This document shows, piece by piece, positions 33,203 to 42,575 of a stretch of 64,000 bases of DNA. This DNA comes from Myxococcales bacterium (GTDB lineage: Bacteria > Myxococcota_A > Bradymonadia > Bradymonadales > GCA-2716585). The notes under the pieces are model-generated. The model ran no database searches. It was not told where the DNA came from and worked only from the letters and a program-made list of their open reading frames with translations. The translations under genes and the position numbers were made by a program. The DNA lies in contig PBBL01000002.1 of the NCBI GenBank assembly GCA_002716585.1, positions 1 through 64,000 of the forward strand, in the 5' to 3' direction. Within the stretch, counting starts at the first letter, position 1; the number at the start of each line of letters is the position of its first letter.

Positions 33203-33222
33203 CGCCGCTGACGTAAGCGGCG
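33203..33222 (+). promoter_or_regulatory. hairpin in the rpsB leader
   Basis: CGCCGCT (33203-33209) pairs with AGCGGCG (33216-33222) around GACGTA, about 95 bases before rpsB. Leaders of rpsB often carry autoregulatory S2-binding structure, but no known consensus was matched. Confidence 0.3.
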
Positions 33223-33317
33223 CAGGGAGAGCCCCTTGAGACCGGGCGCTCCGTGGGTGGTCTCCTGGGTTGACGGTGGTGGAGGACACCCAACAAATCC
33301 ACAACAGGAGTCTCACC

Positions 33318-34121
33318 ATGTCCAAGATCAACATGCGCGAAATGCTGGAGGCCGGCGTTCACTTCGGCCACCAGACCAAGCGGTGGAACCCCAAGATGCG
33401 CCCCTACATCTACGGCGCGCGCAACGGGATCTACATCATCAACCTCTCCAAGACCGTCCACATGTTCGACAAGGCCTACCAGTTCGTCTCCGACCTGGTG
33501 GCCAAGGGCGAGACGGTGATGTTCGTGGGCACCAAGAAACAGGCCCAGGACATCGTCAAGGAAGAGGCGATGCGGGCCGATCAGTTCTTCATCACCCACC
33601 GCTGGCTCGGCGGCACGCTGACCAACCTGCGCACCATCCGTAAGTCGATCGACCGCCTCCGCACCCTGGAGAAGATGACGATCGACGGCTCCTTCGAGCG
33701 CTACACCAAGAAGGAGGTCCTGAGCTTCGAGCGCGAGCGCGAGAAGCTCGATCGGGTCCTCGGCGGCATCAAGCACATGGAGCGTCAGCCCGGCGCCCTG
33801 TTCCTGATCGACCCCAAGAAGGAGCACATCCCGGTCAAGGAGGCCAACCGCCTCGGGATCCCCATCGTCGCCCTGATCGACACCAACTGCTCGCCCGACG
33901 GGATCGACTACATCATCCCCGGCAACGACGACGCGATCCGCTCGATCAAGCTGTTCACCTCGCGCATCGCCGACGCCTGCATCGAAGGCGCCAAGCGCCG
34001 CGCGGCGGAGCGCAAGGGCCGCGGCGACGACTACATCGAGGGCTTCACCCCGGCGCAGGACGTCCAGGGCCCCGAGATCCAGAAGATCATCAAGCGTCAG
34101 GCCAACCTCGGCAACGCCTGA
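33318..34121 (+). CDS. rpsB: 30S ribosomal protein S2
   Basis: The 267-residue S2 is required for S1 binding and late 30S assembly. Conserved stretches are [57 protein letters not shown] and [29 protein letters not shown]. The start at 33318 fits known S2 N-termini and has ACAGGAG upstream; the earlier in-frame ATG at 33270 is rejected. It heads rpsB-tsf-pyrH-frr. Confidence 0.98.
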   Translation: MSKINMREMLEAGVHFGHQTKRWNPKMRPYIYGARNGIYIINLSKTVHMFDKAYQFVSDLVAKGETVMFVGTKKQAQDIVKEEAMRADQFFITHRWLGGTLTNLRTIRKSIDRLRTLEKMTIDGSFERYTKKEVLSFEREREKLDRVLGGIKHMERQPGALFLIDPKKEHIPVKEANRLGIPIVALIDTNCSPDGIDYIIPGNDDAIRSIKLFTSRIADACIEGAKRRAAERKGRGDDYIEGFTPAQDVQGPEIQKIIKRQANLGNA

Positions 34122-34306
34122 TCCCTCGCCCGCTCACAGCTCCCCGACACAAGACCCACGCGGCGAGAGAGGCCCTGGCCCGCCGGGACCCCGACGGGTT
34201 CAGGCCCCTCCCCCCTGCGTGAGTCGCTCGAAGCACAACCGATGGAATCACCGCCGCGGCGTCACTTGATGGTTTCTTCGCCGCGAGCACACCAAGGAGC
34301 CCGACC

Positions 34307-35197
34307 ATGGCCAAGATATCCGCTTCCCTGGTAAAAGCCCTGCGCGACCAGACCGGCGCCGGCATGATGGACTGCAAGAAGGCCCTCAAGGAGACCGACG
34401 GCGACATCGAGGCCGCCGCCGACTTCCTCCGCAAGAAGGGCATCGCCAAGGCTGGCAAGAAGGCCGGCCGCATCGCCGCCGAGGGCCTCGTCGCCGTCGC
34501 CGAGGGTGACGGCGCCGCCACGATGATCGAGGTCAACTGCGAGACCGACTTCGTCGCCCGCAACGACGCCTTCCAGGCCTTCGTCGACCAGCTCGCCGGG
34601 CTCGCCCACGACAACAACGTCACCGACGTCGACGCGCTCAACGCGCTGGAGACCGACGGCAAGACGGTCGCCGACCTCACCAAGGAGCAGATCGCCAACA
34701 TCGGCGAGAACATCCAGGTCCGCCGCATCACGCGCCTGAGCAGCGACTACGTCGGGCACTACATCCACGCCGGCAGCCAGATCGGCGTCCTCGTGCAGCT
34801 CTCCCTGGACGGCGCCGACGCCGACACCGCCGCTGAGTTCGCCCGCAACGTCGCCATGCACGTCGCGGCCAGCAAGCCCAGCTACACCCGCACCGAGGAG
34901 ATCGATGAGGACAAGCTCGCCAAGGAGCGCAAGATCCTCACCGAGCAGGCGCTGGAGTCCGGCAAGCCCGCCAACATCGTCGACAAGATGGTCGAGGGCC
35001 GCCTGCGCAAGTGGAAGGCCGAGATCACCCTCCTCGAGCAGCCCTACGTCCGTGACCCGGACCTGACGGTTGGCAAGTACCAGAAGAAGACCGGCGGCGT
35101 CAGCATCGACACCTTCGTCCGCTACCAGGTCGGCGAGGGGATCGAGAAGGCCGAGAGCACCCTCGCCGAAGAGGTCGCCCAGCTGAGCAAGGGCTGA
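34307..35197 (+). CDS. tsf: elongation factor Ts
   Basis: EF-Ts recycles EF-Tu by exchanging GDP for GTP. The 296-residue product has the UBA-like N-terminus (VKALRDQTGAGMMDCKKALKE), the signature NCETDFVARND and a full dimerisation domain. It lies 185 bases after rpsB with no promoter recognised between them and is closed by the terminator at 35227. Confidence 0.98.
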   Translation: MAKISASLVKALRDQTGAGMMDCKKALKETDGDIEAAADFLRKKGIAKAGKKAGRIAAEGLVAVAEGDGAATMIEVNCETDFVARNDAFQAFVDQLAGLAHDNNVTDVDALNALETDGKTVADLTKEQIANIGENIQVRRITRLSSDYVGHYIHAGSQIGVLVQLSLDGADADTAAEFARNVAMHVAASKPSYTRTEEIDEDKLAKERKILTEQALESGKPANIVDKMVEGRLRKWKAEITLLEQPYVRDPDLTVGKYQKKTGGVSIDTFVRYQVGEGIEKAESTLAEEVAQLSKG

Positions 35198-35226
35198 TCG
35201 CCACGCGCCCCTCGAAGCTTCAAGAA

Positions 35227-35268
35227 CAAAGGCCCACCTGCTTGACCGCAGGTGGGCCTTTGTCTATT
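35227..35268 (+). terminator. intrinsic terminator after tsf
   Basis: A perfect 15-base stem (35227-35241 with 35248-35262) and a six-base loop are followed by TCTATT. It lies 30 bases after the tsf stop and separates rpsB-tsf from pyrH-frr. Confidence 0.88.
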
Positions 35269-35318
35269 CACTCCCTGGGCCCACCTGAGCCGCCACCCCC
35301 ACCCAGGAGACGCTTGCC

Positions 35319-36083
35319 ATGGCCGACGCACAACAACCCAACCTCCGTTACCGCCGCATCCTCCTCAAGCTCTCGGGCGAAGCCCTCCGGGGCGAGCAGT
35401 CCAGCGGGATCTGCACCCAGACCATCGAGCGCCTCGCCTCCGAGGTGCGCGACGTCCATGAGATGGGCGTCGAGGTCTCGATCGTCATCGGCGGCGGCAA
35501 CATCTTCCGCGGCGTCGCCGCCAGCGCCCAGGGGATGGACCGCGCCAGCGCCGACTACATGGGCATGCTCGCCACCTGCATCAACGGCCTCGCCCTCCAG
35601 GACGCCCTCGAGCGCAAGGAGATCCACACCCGCGTCATGAGCGCCATTGGCATGAACGAGGTCGCCGAGCCCTACATCCGCCGCCGCGCCATCCGCCACC
35701 TGGAGAAGCGCCGCGTCGTGATCTGCGTCGCTGGCACCGGCAACCCCTACTTCACCACCGACACCGCCGCCAGCCTGCGCGCCATGGAGATCCACGCCGA
35801 CGCGCTCCTCAAGGGCACCCAGGTCGATGGCGTCTACGACCGCGACCCGTCGCTCCACAGCGACGCGACCCTCTTTCGGACCCTCTCCTACCACGAGGCG
35901 CTCACCCGCGAGCTCAAGGTGATGGACTCCACCGCCATCAGCCTCTGCAAGGACAACAAGATGCCGATCGTCGTCTTCAGGCTCTCCGATCCGGGGAACA
36001 TCAAGCGCTTGGTGCGCGGCGAGGACGTCGGGACGCTGGTGTGGTCCCGCGACGATCTCCGGGGCGTTGGCGTTGAGCGTTGA
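35319..36083 (+). CDS. pyrH: uridylate kinase
   Basis: The 254-residue bacterial UMP kinase phosphorylates UMP to UDP. Signatures are [60 protein letters not shown] and [12 protein letters not shown]. It is the third gene of the conserved rpsB-tsf-pyrH-frr order, although a terminator precedes it, so it may use its own or read-through transcription. Confidence 0.97.
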   Translation: MADAQQPNLRYRRILLKLSGEALRGEQSSGICTQTIERLASEVRDVHEMGVEVSIVIGGGNIFRGVAASAQGMDRASADYMGMLATCINGLALQDALERKEIHTRVMSAIGMNEVAEPYIRRRAIRHLEKRRVVICVAGTGNPYFTTDTAASLRAMEIHADALLKGTQVDGVYDRDPSLHSDATLFRTLSYHEALTRELKVMDSTAISLCKDNKMPIVVFRLSDPGNIKRLVRGEDVGTLVWSRDDLRGVGVER

Positions 36084-36243
36084 GCGATGGTATGGTCCGC
36101 TGAACACGCTGCGCGTGCCGCGCGGCCACCCTTCACGACAGCAGCAGCGCCGCGACGACGACGCCGGTGGCTTCCAGGCGCCGCTCACCCCGGCGCGGGC
36201 CTGACAGAGCGCGCGACGCGCACCAACATCGGAGGACACACCC

Positions 36244-36801
36244 ATGCTCGACGAGGTGTTTGAGGAACTCAAAGCCAACTTCGACAGCACCCTCAAGGCG
36301 TACCGTCAGACGCTCGCCAAGGTGCGGACCGGACGCGCCAACCTCTCCATGCTGGACGGGCTCAAGGTCGAGTATTACGGCACCCCCACGCCGCTCAACC
36401 AGGTCGGCACCTGCAAGGTCGCCGACGCGCGCCTGATCACGATCCAGCCCTGGGAGAAGTCGATGCTCGGCCCGATCGAGAAGGCGATCCACATGTCCGA
36501 CCTCGGGCTCAACCCCTCCAACGACGGCACCATCATCCGCCTGCCCGTCCCGGAGCTGACCGGCGAGCGCCGCCAGGATCTGGTCAAGCAGGTCCGCCGC
36601 GCCGCGGAGGATCACAAGATCATCATCCGCAACCACCGCCGCGACGCCAACGACATGATCAAGGAGCTGGAGAAGGACTCCGAGATCTCCGAAGACGAGA
36701 TGCACCGCGCCCTCAAGAGCGTCCAGGAGTCCACCGACCAGACGATCGCCCGGGTCGAGACCTTCACCGAGGAGAAGGAGAAGGAGATCCTCGAGATCTG
36801 A
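36244..36801 (+). CDS. frr: ribosome recycling factor
   Basis: The 185-residue factor splits post-termination ribosomes with EF-G. The full three-helix bundle and hinge are present: VRTGRANLSMLDGLKVEYYGTPTPLNQ, NPSNDGTIIRLPVPELTGERR and a C-terminal charged helix. Length and order are typical. In many bacteria uppS and cdsA follow; here polX does. Confidence 0.98.
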   Translation: MLDEVFEELKANFDSTLKAYRQTLAKVRTGRANLSMLDGLKVEYYGTPTPLNQVGTCKVADARLITIQPWEKSMLGPIEKAIHMSDLGLNPSNDGTIIRLPVPELTGERRQDLVKQVRRAAEDHKIIIRNHRRDANDMIKELEKDSEISEDEMHRALKSVQESTDQTIARVETFTEEKEKEILEI

Positions 36802-36836
36802 CCTGACTCCACCTCCCACACACCCCCAGAGCACCC

Positions 36837-38558
36837 ATGCGCAACGCCGACTACGCGGCCATCCTCTCGGCCACCGCCGCGCTGCTTGAGATCTCGGGCG
36901 GCAACGTCTACCGCGTCCGCGCCTTCGAGCGCGCCGCGCGGACCCTCAAGCGCCACCCCTCCGACATCAACCCGGCGATCGAGGACGGCTCCGTCAAGTC
37001 CCTGAGCGGCATCGGGAAGTCGATCGCCGAAGACCTCAAGGCGCTCCAGCAGGGCGGCAGCTTCGAGCTGTTCGAGGAGCTGCGCGCGCAGCTCCCCGAT
37101 CAGATCCTCGACCTGCTTCAGGTCCAGGGGCTCGGCCCGAAGAAGGTCAAGGCCCTCTACGAGAAGCTCGACGTCGGCAACCTCGACGACCTGGAGCGGG
37201 TGATCGACTCCGGCGAGGTCGCTGAACTCAAGGGGTTCGGCGCGAAGACCCAGGAGAACATCCGGCGGGAGATCGACCGGCTTCGGCGGCAGGCCGGGCG
37301 CGTCCCGCTGCCCCAGGCGATGAGCATCGCCGCGCCGCTGCTCAAGCAGCTCCGCGCCATCCCCGCGGTCGAGCGCGCCGATCTCGCCGGATCCGCGCGC
37401 CGGTGGCGGGAGACGGTCAAGGACATCGACTTCGTGGCCGCCTCTGCCGACCCCGAGGCGGTGATGGAGGCGTTCGTCAACCTCCCCCAGGTGACCGAGG
37501 TGATCGCCCGCGGCCCCACGAAGACCTCGGTCTTCCTCCCCGGCGACCTCCAGGCCGACCTGCGCGTCGTCGCCCCGGATCGGTTCGGCTCGGCGCTGCA
37601 CCACTTCACCGGGAGCAAGGAGCACCACGTCGAGCTGCGCGCCCGCGCCAAGGGCATGGGCCTGAAGATCTCCGAGTACGGCGTCTTCCAGGTCGATGAC
37701 GACAGCGCGCCGATCGCCTCCGCCACCGAGGAGGAGGTCTACGCGGCGCTCGGCCTGCCCTTCATCCCGCCCGAGATGCGCGAGGCCAGCGGCGAGCTGA
37801 AGGCGGCCGAGGCGAACACCCTCCCCGCGCTCATCGCGCTCGGCGACATCCGCGGCGACCTCCACATGCACACCACCGCCTCGGACGGGCGCCACTCCAT
37901 CGAGGAGATGGCGCGCGCCGCCCTCGACATGGGCTACGCCTACATCGCGATCACCGATCACTCCCAGGCCTCCACCGTCGCCAACGGCCTCTCGCCCGAG
38001 CGGCTGGAGCGCCACATGGAGGCGATCGACGAGGTCAACGCCCAGATCGACGGCATCGAGGTGCTCAAGGGGATCGAGGTCGACATCCTCCGCGACGGTG
38101 AGCTGGACCTGCCCCACGACCTGCTCAAGCGCCTCGACTACGTCGTGGCCTCCGTCCACTCCTCCATGAAGCTCGACCGCGACGCCATGACCCAGCGCGT
38201 GATCCGCGCCATCGCCAGCGGCTGCGTCCACTGCGTCGGTCACCCCACCGGGCGGATCCTCGGCGGGCGCGACCCCTTCGAGCTGGACCTCGACGCCGTC
38301 ATCGAGGCGTGCCTGGAGCACCGGGTCGCCCTGGAGATCAACGCCTCCTACGGGCGCCTCGACCTCACCGACACCCACGCCAGGATGGCCGCCGACGCGG
38401 GCGTCCCGCTGATCATCTCCACCGACAGCCACACGACCGAGGGGCTCGATCAGATGATCTTCGGCGTCAAGGTCGCCCAGCGCGCCTGGCTCGCCCCTGA
38501 GCAGGTCCTCAACACCCGCTCCTGGGACGACCTCAAGGGCTGGTTCGGGCGCGCCTGA
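36837..38558 (+). CDS. polX: family X DNA polymerase with PHP domain
   Basis: The 573-residue bacterial PolX has an N-terminal helix-hairpin-helix lyase-like domain (LSGIGKSIAEDLKAL, GLGPKKVKALYE) and a nucleotidyltransferase palm with GSARRWRETVKDIDFV supplying two catalytic Asp and LQADLRVV the third. Thumb and PHP phosphoesterase domains follow (DLHMHTTASDG, AITDHSQ, KGIEVDIL, HPTGRIL, ISTDSH) for 3'-5' exonuclease and AP-endonuclease activity. It acts in base-excision repair. It begins 35 bases after frr, so co-transcription is likely. Confidence 0.95.
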   Translation: MRNADYAAILSATAALLEISGGNVYRVRAFERAARTLKRHPSDINPAIEDGSVKSLSGIGKSIAEDLKALQQGGSFELFEELRAQLPDQILDLLQVQGLGPKKVKALYEKLDVGNLDDLERVIDSGEVAELKGFGAKTQENIRREIDRLRRQAGRVPLPQAMSIAAPLLKQLRAIPAVERADLAGSARRWRETVKDIDFVAASADPEAVMEAFVNLPQVTEVIARGPTKTSVFLPGDLQADLRVVAPDRFGSALHHFTGSKEHHVELRARAKGMGLKISEYGVFQVDDDSAPIASATEEEVYAALGLPFIPPEMREASGELKAAEANTLPALIALGDIRGDLHMHTTASDGRHSIEEMARAALDMGYAYIAITDHSQASTVANGLSPERLERHMEAIDEVNAQIDGIEVLKGIEVDILRDGELDLPHDLLKRLDYVVASVHSSMKLDRDAMTQRVIRAIASGCVHCVGHPTGRILGGRDPFELDLDAVIEACLEHRVALEINASYGRLDLTDTHARMAADAGVPLIISTDSHTTEGLDQMIFGVKVAQRAWLAPEQVLNTRSWDDLKGWFGRA

Positions 38559-38679
38559 GCGTCCCACCCCACAAAAACCTGAAAATGCGTTCACACCGAG
38601 GACGATAACCTCCCTCCGCGGCGTTGCAGCCCCCATGGGAGCGTCCACGTGCTCAAACTGAAGGAGGGAGAACCCACCC

Positions 38680-39345
38680 ATGAGCGCAGAATCCGTTGAA
38701 ACGCTCGTCCAGGCCGCCCTGGACGAGGCGAATCAGGAGAGCGACGTCGAGGCTCGCCTCGCGTCCCTACGTCACCTCAAGGAGCGCGTGCTGGAGCTGC
38801 TCCAGGAGCACAACAACGCCCTGCTCCCGAACCTCCAGCTGGCCGCCTTCACCCGCACCATCCACGCCTGGTTGAGCGGGGCGCTGGACGACGCGCCGCC
38901 CCTGAGCGAGCCCCAGGCGGACGAGGTCCGTCGCCTCCTGACCCAGACGACGCTCCACAGCATGGTGTACGAGGAGCCGGGCGACAGCTGGGAGGTGTTG
39001 CGCAGCGACTTCTCCATTGGCGCGTGGCGCGCGTTGATGGAGCGCGAGCACAACTACTACAAGCAACGCGAGGAGCTGAACGTCTCCTGGGAGCCGGACC
39101 AGACGCTGCTCCAGCCCTACTCGGACATCGCCTTCGAGTACACGCTGGACACCATCATCCAAAGCGCGATCACGCACATCGCCTCGACCATCCCGACCAC
39201 GCTGCCGAACCCGGCGCTGTTCTTCTACGTCGCGACGCTCGCCTTCCCCCGCGAGGGCCTGTGCGACGAACTGCTTGGTCTGAACTTCAGCATCGAGCCC
39301 GACGACGAGACGCGGCGCTGGTGGAGACAGGAGGAGACGCGATGA
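38680..39345 (+). CDS. unknown protein, upstream member of a paralog pair
   Basis: The 221-residue soluble protein has no signal peptide and no recognised domain. Its first 130 residues align with those of the next gene: a helical N-terminus, then a WLSGALDDAPPLSEPQADEVRRLL-type unit, EEPGD and LRSDFSIGAWR. The C-terminal half (SDIAFEYTLDTIIQSAITHIASTIPTTL...ALFFYVATLAFPREGL) also has a counterpart in the neighbour (EVAEAIPTTLGDAPLAYLLYLVAFD). AAGGAGGG precedes the ATG. Four bases overlap the next gene. Confidence 0.7.
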   Translation: MSAESVETLVQAALDEANQESDVEARLASLRHLKERVLELLQEHNNALLPNLQLAAFTRTIHAWLSGALDDAPPLSEPQADEVRRLLTQTTLHSMVYEEPGDSWEVLRSDFSIGAWRALMEREHNYYKQREELNVSWEPDQTLLQPYSDIAFEYTLDTIIQSAITHIASTIPTTLPNPALFFYVATLAFPREGLCDELLGLNFSIEPDDETRRWWRQEETR

Positions 39346-40145
39346 CGACCTGGACACGGATCGAGGAGGCCTGCGCGGCCTGCGAGACCCACGAGGCGCG
39401 CGTCGCGCTCCTCTCGGAGCTGTTCGACGGCCTGCAACAGGCCTACCAGGCGATGGAGGTCGAGCACCTGCCCGTGGCCCACAAGGCCAAGGCGTTGGAC
39501 GCGATCGACACATGGCTGCGCGGCGACGGTGAGTTGGCGCCTCCCCTCACCGATCACGATCGCGCCGAGGTCGAGCGCCTGAAGGACGCCATCCAGATCC
39601 ACGCCTACGAGGCGGAGCTGCCGGGCCTGCCCGGAGGGCTGCTGTGCACCCGGAGCGACGTTCAGATCGGCGGGTGGCGAGGCACGACCCGATGGGAGTA
39701 CTGCTGGGCTGACGAGCGCGAGTGGATCTTCATGGACGGGGTCGACTGGGGCTACGACAACGGACGCAGCATCCACACCCCCCCTGAGATCAGCGATGAG
39801 GTCGCGGAGGCGATCCCTACGACGCTGGGCGACGCGCCGCTGGCCTACCTGCTCTACCTGGTGGCGTTTGACCATGTCCACGTCGAGGACCACAACGACG
39901 CTTCACCCGACTGGGAGATCGAAGACGAGGCGTGGCCGCCGCGGATCAACCTCAACACCGCTTCGGCGGAGGAGCTGACTCGCCTGGAGAAGGTCAGCCA
40001 GAAGCGCGCCCTGGCGATCATCGCCGACCGCGACGCCAACGGCCCCTTCGCGTCGCTGGACGACGTCACCCGCGTCCCCGGGATCGGCCGGGGGACCGTC
40101 GCGCAGTGGCGGAACAACGAGACGGCGTTCGTCGAGGAGCCCTGA
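39342..40145 (+). CDS. unknown protein fused to a ComEA-type helix-hairpin-helix domain
   Basis: The 267-residue protein has an N-terminal region (about 1-190) paralogous to the preceding gene. It is followed by a ComEA-like HhH pair (about 202-260) with INLNTASAEELTRLEKVSQKRA and PFASLDDVTRVPGIGRGTV, a module that binds DNA non-specifically or mediates protein contacts. It has no signal peptide, unlike competence ComEA. The start overlaps the upstream stop (ATGA), so expression is coupled. Function is unknown. Confidence 0.75.
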   Translation: MTTWTRIEEACAACETHEARVALLSELFDGLQQAYQAMEVEHLPVAHKAKALDAIDTWLRGDGELAPPLTDHDRAEVERLKDAIQIHAYEAELPGLPGGLLCTRSDVQIGGWRGTTRWEYCWADEREWIFMDGVDWGYDNGRSIHTPPEISDEVAEAIPTTLGDAPLAYLLYLVAFDHVHVEDHNDASPDWEIEDEAWPPRINLNTASAEELTRLEKVSQKRALAIIADRDANGPFASLDDVTRVPGIGRGTVAQWRNNETAFVEEP

Positions 40146-40151
40146 GGCCTG

Positions 40152-41573
40152 TCACGCGGCCTCATCTCCGGCGGGCGGCTCCTGCGCGACGGCGGCCATC
40201 GGCTCCGAGCGGCTGGCGATCATGTTGCCCGTGCGCTGGTTGTGCAGCCCCTTGAAGCGCACGCACGCCGCGATCAGCTCCCGCACCTCCTCGGAGTAGC
40301 CAAAGAAGTCCAGCTCAAGCGACGGGTCGCGCAGCAGGTACTCCTGCGACTGCTGCGGGTCGAGCACAAAGAGGTTGGGCTCGTCCACGATCATCTCCGG
40401 CCTCAGCCACCACCGCGTAAAACCATAGCGGGCGTGGTTGACGTCGTAGATCTCGGTGCCGGGGAAGGGCACGAGGACGCCGCGGTTGTTGAAGAAGTCG
40501 GTGCTCGGCGCCAGCTCCTCCATCAGCCGCAGGGTGTTGCGCAGCTCCTCGACGCCCTCCTCCGGGAAGCCAAACATGAAGTTGACCACCGTCACCATCC
40601 CCTCCGCCTTGGCGGCGGCCACGGCGGCCTTGACCTGCTCAGGCTTCTGCCCCTTGCGGATCACCTTGAGGATGTTGTAGTCGCCGCTCTCCAAACCAAA
40701 GTTGATCGCCACGCAGCCCGCCGCGCGCATCCTCGCCAGGTCATGGGGCTTGACCATGTTGCCGGGCGTGATGCAGGTCCAGGTCACCCCGGCCAGCCCA
40801 GGCTCCGCCAGGATCGCGTCGCACAGCGCGTTCAGCCGGGGGCGCCTCGCCGTGAACGCGTCGTCCCAGAACGGGAAGTGCCGCACCCCGTAGCGCTCAC
40901 GCAGCGCGACCATCTCGGCGACGACGTTCTCGGGCGAGCGCCACCGGTACGCCCTCCCCGTCACGTAGTTCGCGCAGAAGGTGCACCGCGCCGGGCACCC
41001 ACGGCTGGTCATCAACCCACCCGGGACGATCATCTGGTGCGGCGAGTACCAGTCGGACTCGTAGCACCCGTAGCTCTCCAACGGGAACGCCAGCGCGTCG
41101 AGGTCATCGAGCGCCTCCTTCGGAGGCCCCTCCCCGTTCCAGAAGCGCACCCCGGACAGCTCCTCCAGCGCCACGTCCGCCCCGTCCAGGTACCTCGCCA
41201 GCGCCACCACGGTCCGCTCCCCCTCGCCGCTCACCGACACGTCGAACCCGTGCTCAAGCGGCTCCCCGGGCAACACCGTGGGGTGCGGCCCGCCCGCCAC
41301 CAGCATCCGGGTCGTGTGGCGGAGCTGCGCGGCCAGGGTGTAGCCGCGCAGCGCGTTGTAGGTGAACAGGGTCATCCCGATCATGTCGGGGCGCCACACC
41401 TCCGCCTCGGCGACCAGCTCGGCGTCGTCGCCGCTCCAGCGCACCGCCGCGGCGTCCAGCGCGCGGACCTCGTGCCCATCGGCGAGCAGGCTCGCGGCGA
41501 TGTACTGCTGCCCGAGGTAGGGCGCCCCCATCCGTTGTGGCAGGTGCGGCATGATGAGGAGGACTCGAGCCAT
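40152..41573 (-). CDS. B12-binding radical SAM protein
   Basis: The 473-residue protein has an N-terminal cobalamin-binding Rossmann domain (about 1-140; MGAPYLGQQYIAASLLADGHEVRALDA, VAGGPHPTVLP, DVSVSGEGE) and a radical SAM barrel with the cluster motif CPARCTFC. GLESGDYNILKVIRKGQ and VVNFMFGFPEEG follow, as in class B radical SAM methylases and related enzymes. It could methylate or rearrange an unactivated carbon; the substrate is unknown. It lies downstream of a SAM methyltransferase, with a promoter candidate inside that gene's end. Confidence 0.88.
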   Translation of the reverse strand: MARVLLIMPHLPQRMGAPYLGQQYIAASLLADGHEVRALDAAAVRWSGDDAELVAEAEVWRPDMIGMTLFTYNALRGYTLAAQLRHTTRMLVAGGPHPTVLPGEPLEHGFDVSVSGEGERTVVALARYLDGADVALEELSGVRFWNGEGPPKEALDDLDALAFPLESYGCYESDWYSPHQMIVPGGLMTSRGCPARCTFCANYVTGRAYRWRSPENVVAEMVALRERYGVRHFPFWDDAFTARRPRLNALCDAILAEPGLAGVTWTCITPGNMVKPHDLARMRAAGCVAINFGLESGDYNILKVIRKGQKPEQVKAAVAAAKAEGMVTVVNFMFGFPEEGVEELRNTLRLMEELAPSTDFFNNRGVLVPFPGTEIYDVNHARYGFTRWWLRPEMIVDEPNLFVLDPQQSQEYLLRDPSLELDFFGYSEEVRELIAACVRFKGLHNQRTGNMIASRSEPMAAVAQEPPAGDEAA

Positions 41574-41625
41574 TGGTTCGTCGCTCCCTTGGCTTCGGGT
41601 TCAGTTCAACAACACAGGGCGCCTC

Positions 41626-41654
41626 ATGATAGCGAAAGGCGGCGCTCAACCCAA
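41626..41654 (-). promoter_or_regulatory. candidate promoter of the radical SAM gene
   Basis: TTGGGT (41654-41649) and TATCAT (41631-41626) are exactly 17 bases apart on the reverse strand and overlap the last codons of the methyltransferase gene. The leader is about 45 bases. Confidence 0.5.
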
Positions 41655-42575
41655 CCGCCGCCCCGTCACGCTCACGCCCCCGCTCGGCAGCCGGGCGACC
41701 TGGATCTCGCCCAGCCCCTCCGCCGCCAGCCAGCCCGCGATGTCGCGCGGGGCGTGGACGTCGCCGCCCTCCGTGAACAGCGCCATGTTCAGCGCGAAGT
41801 AGACCGACGTCGCCGGGGCGAGCCGATCTTCGTCGATCCACAGGTCCTTGACGCACACCAACCCGCCCACACGCACCGCCGCCGCCGCGCGTCGGATGAG
41901 CGCCCGACACGCCTCGGGGCCGACCAGGTGCAGCACGTTGGCCAGGAGCGCCACGTCGAAGCCCTCGCCCCACGGCGTCTCGAACAGATCCCCCTCCCGG
42001 TACGCGACGCGGGACTCCCCCAGCCGCCCGCGGGCCAGCGCGGCGACCTCGGGGCGGTCGCACAGCGTCGCGCGGTTGCTCGGAGCGGCGCTCAACCAGG
42101 CCTCGCTGTAGCAGCCCGCGCCGCCGCCCAGATCGAGCAGCGCGCCCGCGGCGGGCGCCAGGTGCTCGACCAGCTCACGCGCGGCGACGGCGCCCACGGC
42201 GACGAGGTGAGCGTGGTAGCGCCTCAGCCCCTCCGGGGGCAGCGGCCAGTCGCCGCCGGGGGCGGGCGAGTCGTCTCGCAGCGCCTGGGCGAGCCGCCCC
42301 CACCCTGACGTCACGGACGGCTCGGGCGAGGGCCCCTGGGGGGCCTCGGTGAGGCTCAGGCGCCCCTCTGTGTCACGGGTGAGGAGCCCCTCCAACGTCA
42401 ACACGTCGAGGAGCGGGCGCAGGCGTCGGGGGTTGAGCGCGAGGTGGTCGGCGAGGTCGGTCGGTGAGGTGGGGGTGAGGAGGGCGGGGAACAGGCCAAG
42501 GGCGTGGGCCGCCGCCACCGCGTCCGCGCGGAGGGCGGCGCGGTGGTTCTGGACGACGGCGTCGAAGACGTCCAT
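41646..42575 (-). CDS. SAM-dependent O-methyltransferase-like protein
   Basis: The 309-residue protein has a winged-helix N-terminus (HALGLFPALLTPTSPTDLADHLALNPRRLRPLLDVLTLEGLL) and a class I methyltransferase domain with LLDLGGGAGCYSEAWL for SAM binding and EGDLFETPWGEGFDVALLANVLH. This is the plan of plant and bacterial small-molecule O-methyltransferases. The start at 42575 shares one base with the transglycosylase stop (TGATG), so the two are coupled. The substrate is unknown; a natural product or quinone is possible. Confidence 0.85.
   Translation of the reverse strand: MDVFDAVVQNHRAALRADAVAAAHALGLFPALLTPTSPTDLADHLALNPRRLRPLLDVLTLEGLLTRDTEGRLSLTEAPQGPSPEPSVTSGWGRLAQALRDDSPAPGGDWPLPPEGLRRYHAHLVAVGAVAARELVEHLAPAAGALLDLGGGAGCYSEAWLSAAPSNRATLCDRPEVAALARGRLGESRVAYREGDLFETPWGEGFDVALLANVLHLVGPEACRALIRRAAAAVRVGGLVCVKDLWIDEDRLAPATSVYFALNMALFTEGGDVHAPRDIAGWLAAEGLGEIQVARLPSGGVSVTGRRLG

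Noticed and set aside
36612-38681. 689-codon open frame on the - strand
   Set aside because: Antisense to polX and frr, which are certain.
40242-42308. 688-codon open frame on the + strand
   Set aside because: Antisense to the radical SAM and methyltransferase genes; Arg/His/Pro-rich shadow.
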